DNA of 31,291 nt from Chara braunii (Eukaryota; Streptophyta; Charophyceae; Charales; Characeae). Under the pieces are notes generated by a model. The model was not told the origin of the DNA, made no database searches, and was given only the letters and a program-made list of their open reading frames with translations. Position 1 is the first letter of the stretch. Each line of letters opens with the position of its first letter. The stretch covers positions 1,145,153-1,176,443 of the forward strand of contig BFEA01000417.1 of NCBI GenBank assembly GCA_003427395.1, read 5' to 3'. Both the position numbers and the translations under genes were made by a program. Positions 29,201 through 31,291 of the stretch are shown here, one piece after another.

Positions 29201-29541
29201 CATCAAAAGCTATAACTTTATCACATCCTCTCATGACTTTAGTTACATGCTCTTTTTCCTTCCCCGTGAGGTTATCATCCCCTATATCCATCTCTTCGAC
29301 TCGTTGGATAATAATTTTTTGGCCCTCCTCCTTTCGCCTTCTGATGATTTTGACTATCTCTTCCTCGAAAATCGTTGTTTCCCCTGTCCTGTCCTGACGG
29401 ACCGCGGTGGGTTTTACTTTTTTTGGTACAGTCTTATGTTTTCTACCTCCGCCGGCTAGAGGGATTCCTCCAAAAAAGACAGCTTAACTTATTCCTCGAA
29501 CTCCTCATCCTCACACTCCTTCTCGTACCCTACCCCATTGA
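29201..29541 (-). other. Linker between protease-like and reverse transcriptase regions
   Basis: No conserved motif was recognised in any minus-strand frame. The plus-strand frames here are shadows without domains. It probably encodes the poorly conserved protease-to-reverse-transcriptase connection. Confidence 0.4.
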
Positions 29542-30549
29542 TCACAATCTGATCCTCGACTTCTTCGACTTCCACTTTGTCCTTTGGAGACAATTTGCCG
29601 GAAAAGGGGTCTCATTTAGGCGGACTTGGCACATCCTAGACGAACCACCTCCTTTCTTCGGGATGCTAGTGTGGTTACCCTCATCTTTGGCGTCCACAGT
29701 CTTGAGAAGCACCCGCATTCCATCCGGGGATTGAATTGAGAGCGTCCGACTTCCGTCGGGAAGGTCGATTGTAGTAGCATGCATCACGCTTAGCCAGGTG
29801 CGGCCAGGTATCAACGCGGACGAATACTCCCTTACCGAAAAGATCGGCACGCTTGTCTCTACCCCCGCGACTTCGATTACCGGCTTGTGAAATACCCCTT
29901 CTGACGGTTGTAACTTGTTATCCACTATGACCATAGACATAGCGATTTTCCTATCTATCTCTAGGCCCAACTCTTTGGCGATTGAGTTTCGACAAACGGT
30001 CAATTCAAACCTGTTATCTACTAAGGTCATCATGTCTCTCTCATTAACCGTCGTTTGTAGCTGACCGCTTCCAAGTACATAGAACCTCTTTACTTCCTCT
30101 TCGGAGAAGCAACTCACCGACAGACTCTCCATGGTGATTCTGGAGGATAGCATCGTCCCAGATTGGACGTCTTCTTTTGATGCCACACCGCCCGAGACGG
30201 TTGGCCCTTGGGTCATTGAGACTCTCACCTTCTTGGTGATACTCAAAAGTTCTTCCCTTGCATTCTTACTAGCCGCTAAGTATTCCAACAGTGTACATTG
30301 CATTGGTTGCATCAGAGTCCTTCTGAGAGGGACCACAGTATCTATCTCGTCCAGGGTACACTTCATTTCAGATTTCTTTGGCCCTTTCTTTGGTGGTGAG
30401 GTGGACTCCCCTTCGCCCTTTCCTTCCACTTCTTTTTTCTCCTCGACTTTAGCGTTTGTCATGGGTTGATCTCCATCCGTGCTGCTCTTCCCAGACGCGA
30501 CTTCTCTCCGAAAAAGTTGGCCCTGACTTGAGTCCTCACTCTTAAGCAT
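29542..30549 (-). pseudogene. Retroelement aspartic protease-like region
   Basis: This would be the retropepsin that cuts the polyprotein. The first part (Lys, Glu and Ser-rich, MTNAKVEEKKEVEGKGEGES) is a charged linker. The retropepsin-like part starts near FYVLGSGQLQTTVNERDMM. The active-site loop should read Asp-x-Gly-Ser/Ala; here codons 30007-30018 give D-N-R-F in TLVDNRFELTVCR. Downstream features such as VIVDNKLQPSEG and IPGRTWLSVMHAT fit the later strands and flap of the fold. The frame differs from the Gag frame, with the switch in the overlap 30459-30549. GGG to AGG and TCT to TTT would explain the damaged loop by two transitions. Confidence 0.75.
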
Positions 30550-31291
30550 TGATCCGCTTCCACTTCCTTGAGGGGGGTCTCGATGAACTTAGTGCTGGAA
30601 ACTTGAGGCTCTCGTATGAAGATTCCTTTGGTCGGATCGGGTTTCGACATCTGAACTCTGGATATCCCCGCTATCCCACTAGCCTCAGGTCTCTTCTTCA
30701 ATTTTTCTTCTTGTAAGGCGATCCTTTTGTCCACATTCACCCTCATGGAGGGGTAGAAGGAGACCGACTCTCCGTCATCAGCCCACACCATCCACTTATT
30801 TTCATTTAACTTCACAACCCTCAATCTTAGAGCCTCTGTGAGGTGCGGGCACTCGCACTTGATGTGGTTTTCCTCGTTGCAGTAGACGTAACTACTATTG
30901 GGAGTAGTGTTGGGCTGATGAGCCCCGACATAGGGTGTTGAGTTAGTTGTAGCCCCAGCTCCAGGTGGAGGAGGAACCCTTGCTGGTTGCTCATCTGGTC
31001 TCGGACCCGTGAACTTATTTTGAGGAGGGTCTCCCTAACGACCATCCCTTCCATCTTTCCAGTGAGAATTTCCCCAATCCGATTCCCTGTTACCCCAACT
31101 ATCCCGGTCGTTCCTCCAAGCCCCTTGGTTTCCGCCTCCAGTCTCGTTTCTCCAGTTTCCTTAGCTCCCGCCCCAACGCTGATCATGGAATCCTTGAGAG
31201 TGTCTATCATTCCCTCGCGGGACGTCGTTTTTCTGGGCTCGTTTTTATCTCAAGGCTAAATCCAGACTTTCTTTTATGTATTCTCTCACGC
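30459..31291 (-). pseudogene. Retroelement Gag C-terminal region with damaged zinc knuckle
   Basis: The frame entering at the window edge reads VREYIKESLDLALR, TAA at 31245, KRAQKNDVPRGNDRHSQ, TAA at 31161, an Asn, Trp, Arg and Gly-rich linker (WRNDRDSWGNRESDWGN), TAG at 31035, a Pro-rich stretch, then the zinc knuckle. That should be C-x2-C-x4-H-x4-C; here it is Y-VY-C-NEEN-H-IKCE-C, with Tyr (30888-30890) in place of the first Cys. It continues RVVKLNENKWMVWADDGESV and RKRPEASG-like basic sequence to 30459. Gag forms the virus-like particle and binds element RNA through the knuckle. The Gag N-terminus and the 5' LTR are outside the window. Confidence 0.82.

Larger units (their letters stand above)
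25586..31291 (-). mobile_element. Ty3/gypsy LTR retrotransposon, degenerate, 5' end outside the window
   Basis: On the minus strand the order is Gag zinc-knuckle region, aspartic protease-like region, reverse transcriptase, RNase H, integrase. RNase H before integrase, and integrase last, identifies the Ty3/gypsy class. At least ten stop codons and about seven frameshifts break the polyprotein. The domain pieces below are listed separately. No working protein is expected from this copy. Confidence 0.93.

Noticed and set aside
29542-30469. Plus-strand ORFs opposite the retroelement
   Set aside because: They lie antisense to recognisable polyprotein frames and contain no domain.

Overview
The window looks like repeat-dominated nuclear DNA of a plant-lineage organism. 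A streptophyte alga such as Chara is my best guess, but this rests on the transposon types and overall texture, not on a diagnostic gene. I found no convincing intact host gene. Almost everything recognisable is decayed ribosomal DNA or a transposable element, plus structured repeats of unknown role.

Layout. 1-2640: low-complexity and degenerate repeat DNA. 2648-4593: the right part of a PIF/Harbinger DNA transposon on the minus strand. Its transposase keeps all three DDE catalytic residues and is broken by one frameshift; a cluster of strong palindromes lies between it and the right element end. The element is inserted in an rRNA-like sequence. 4594-10453 (copy A) and 16398-23383 (copy B) are two copies of one long repeat, roughly 91-96% identical by eye in the stretches I compared. 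Each carries, in order, an LSU (28S) rRNA-like fragment, spacer-like subrepeats, an SSU (18S) rRNA 5'-end-like fragment, an array of about nine small hairpin repeats, retroelement-leader-like DNA, and a block of about 400 bp that folds as a run of hairpins and is almost identical between the copies. 10454-16200 joins A to B. It is AT-rich, with one unexplained 180-codon ORF, a tandem hairpin array, a 5S rRNA-like fragment and an LSU 5'-end-like fragment, and it runs straight into the LSU-like core at 16226-16795. The order SSU, LSU, spacer, SSU suggests a very diverged rDNA array of about 11.8 kb per unit, swollen by insertions.

23384-31291: a different domain, ending copy B. It holds the 3' two thirds of a Ty3/gypsy LTR retrotransposon on the minus strand, in the order Gag zinc knuckle, protease, reverse transcriptase, RNase H, integrase. 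It is riddled with stop codons and frameshifts; most single-base lesions fit C-to-T decay. Its integrase frame appears to run on into an unusual basic and acidic tail with an Asp-Glu repeat.

Most promising for a second look: the hairpin-string block at 9382-9795 (copy at 22316-22729), and the hairpin array at 8006-8509 (copy at 19882-20390), whose loop sequence is constant while the arms differ between units. Both are read from sequence only; no folding program or database search was run.
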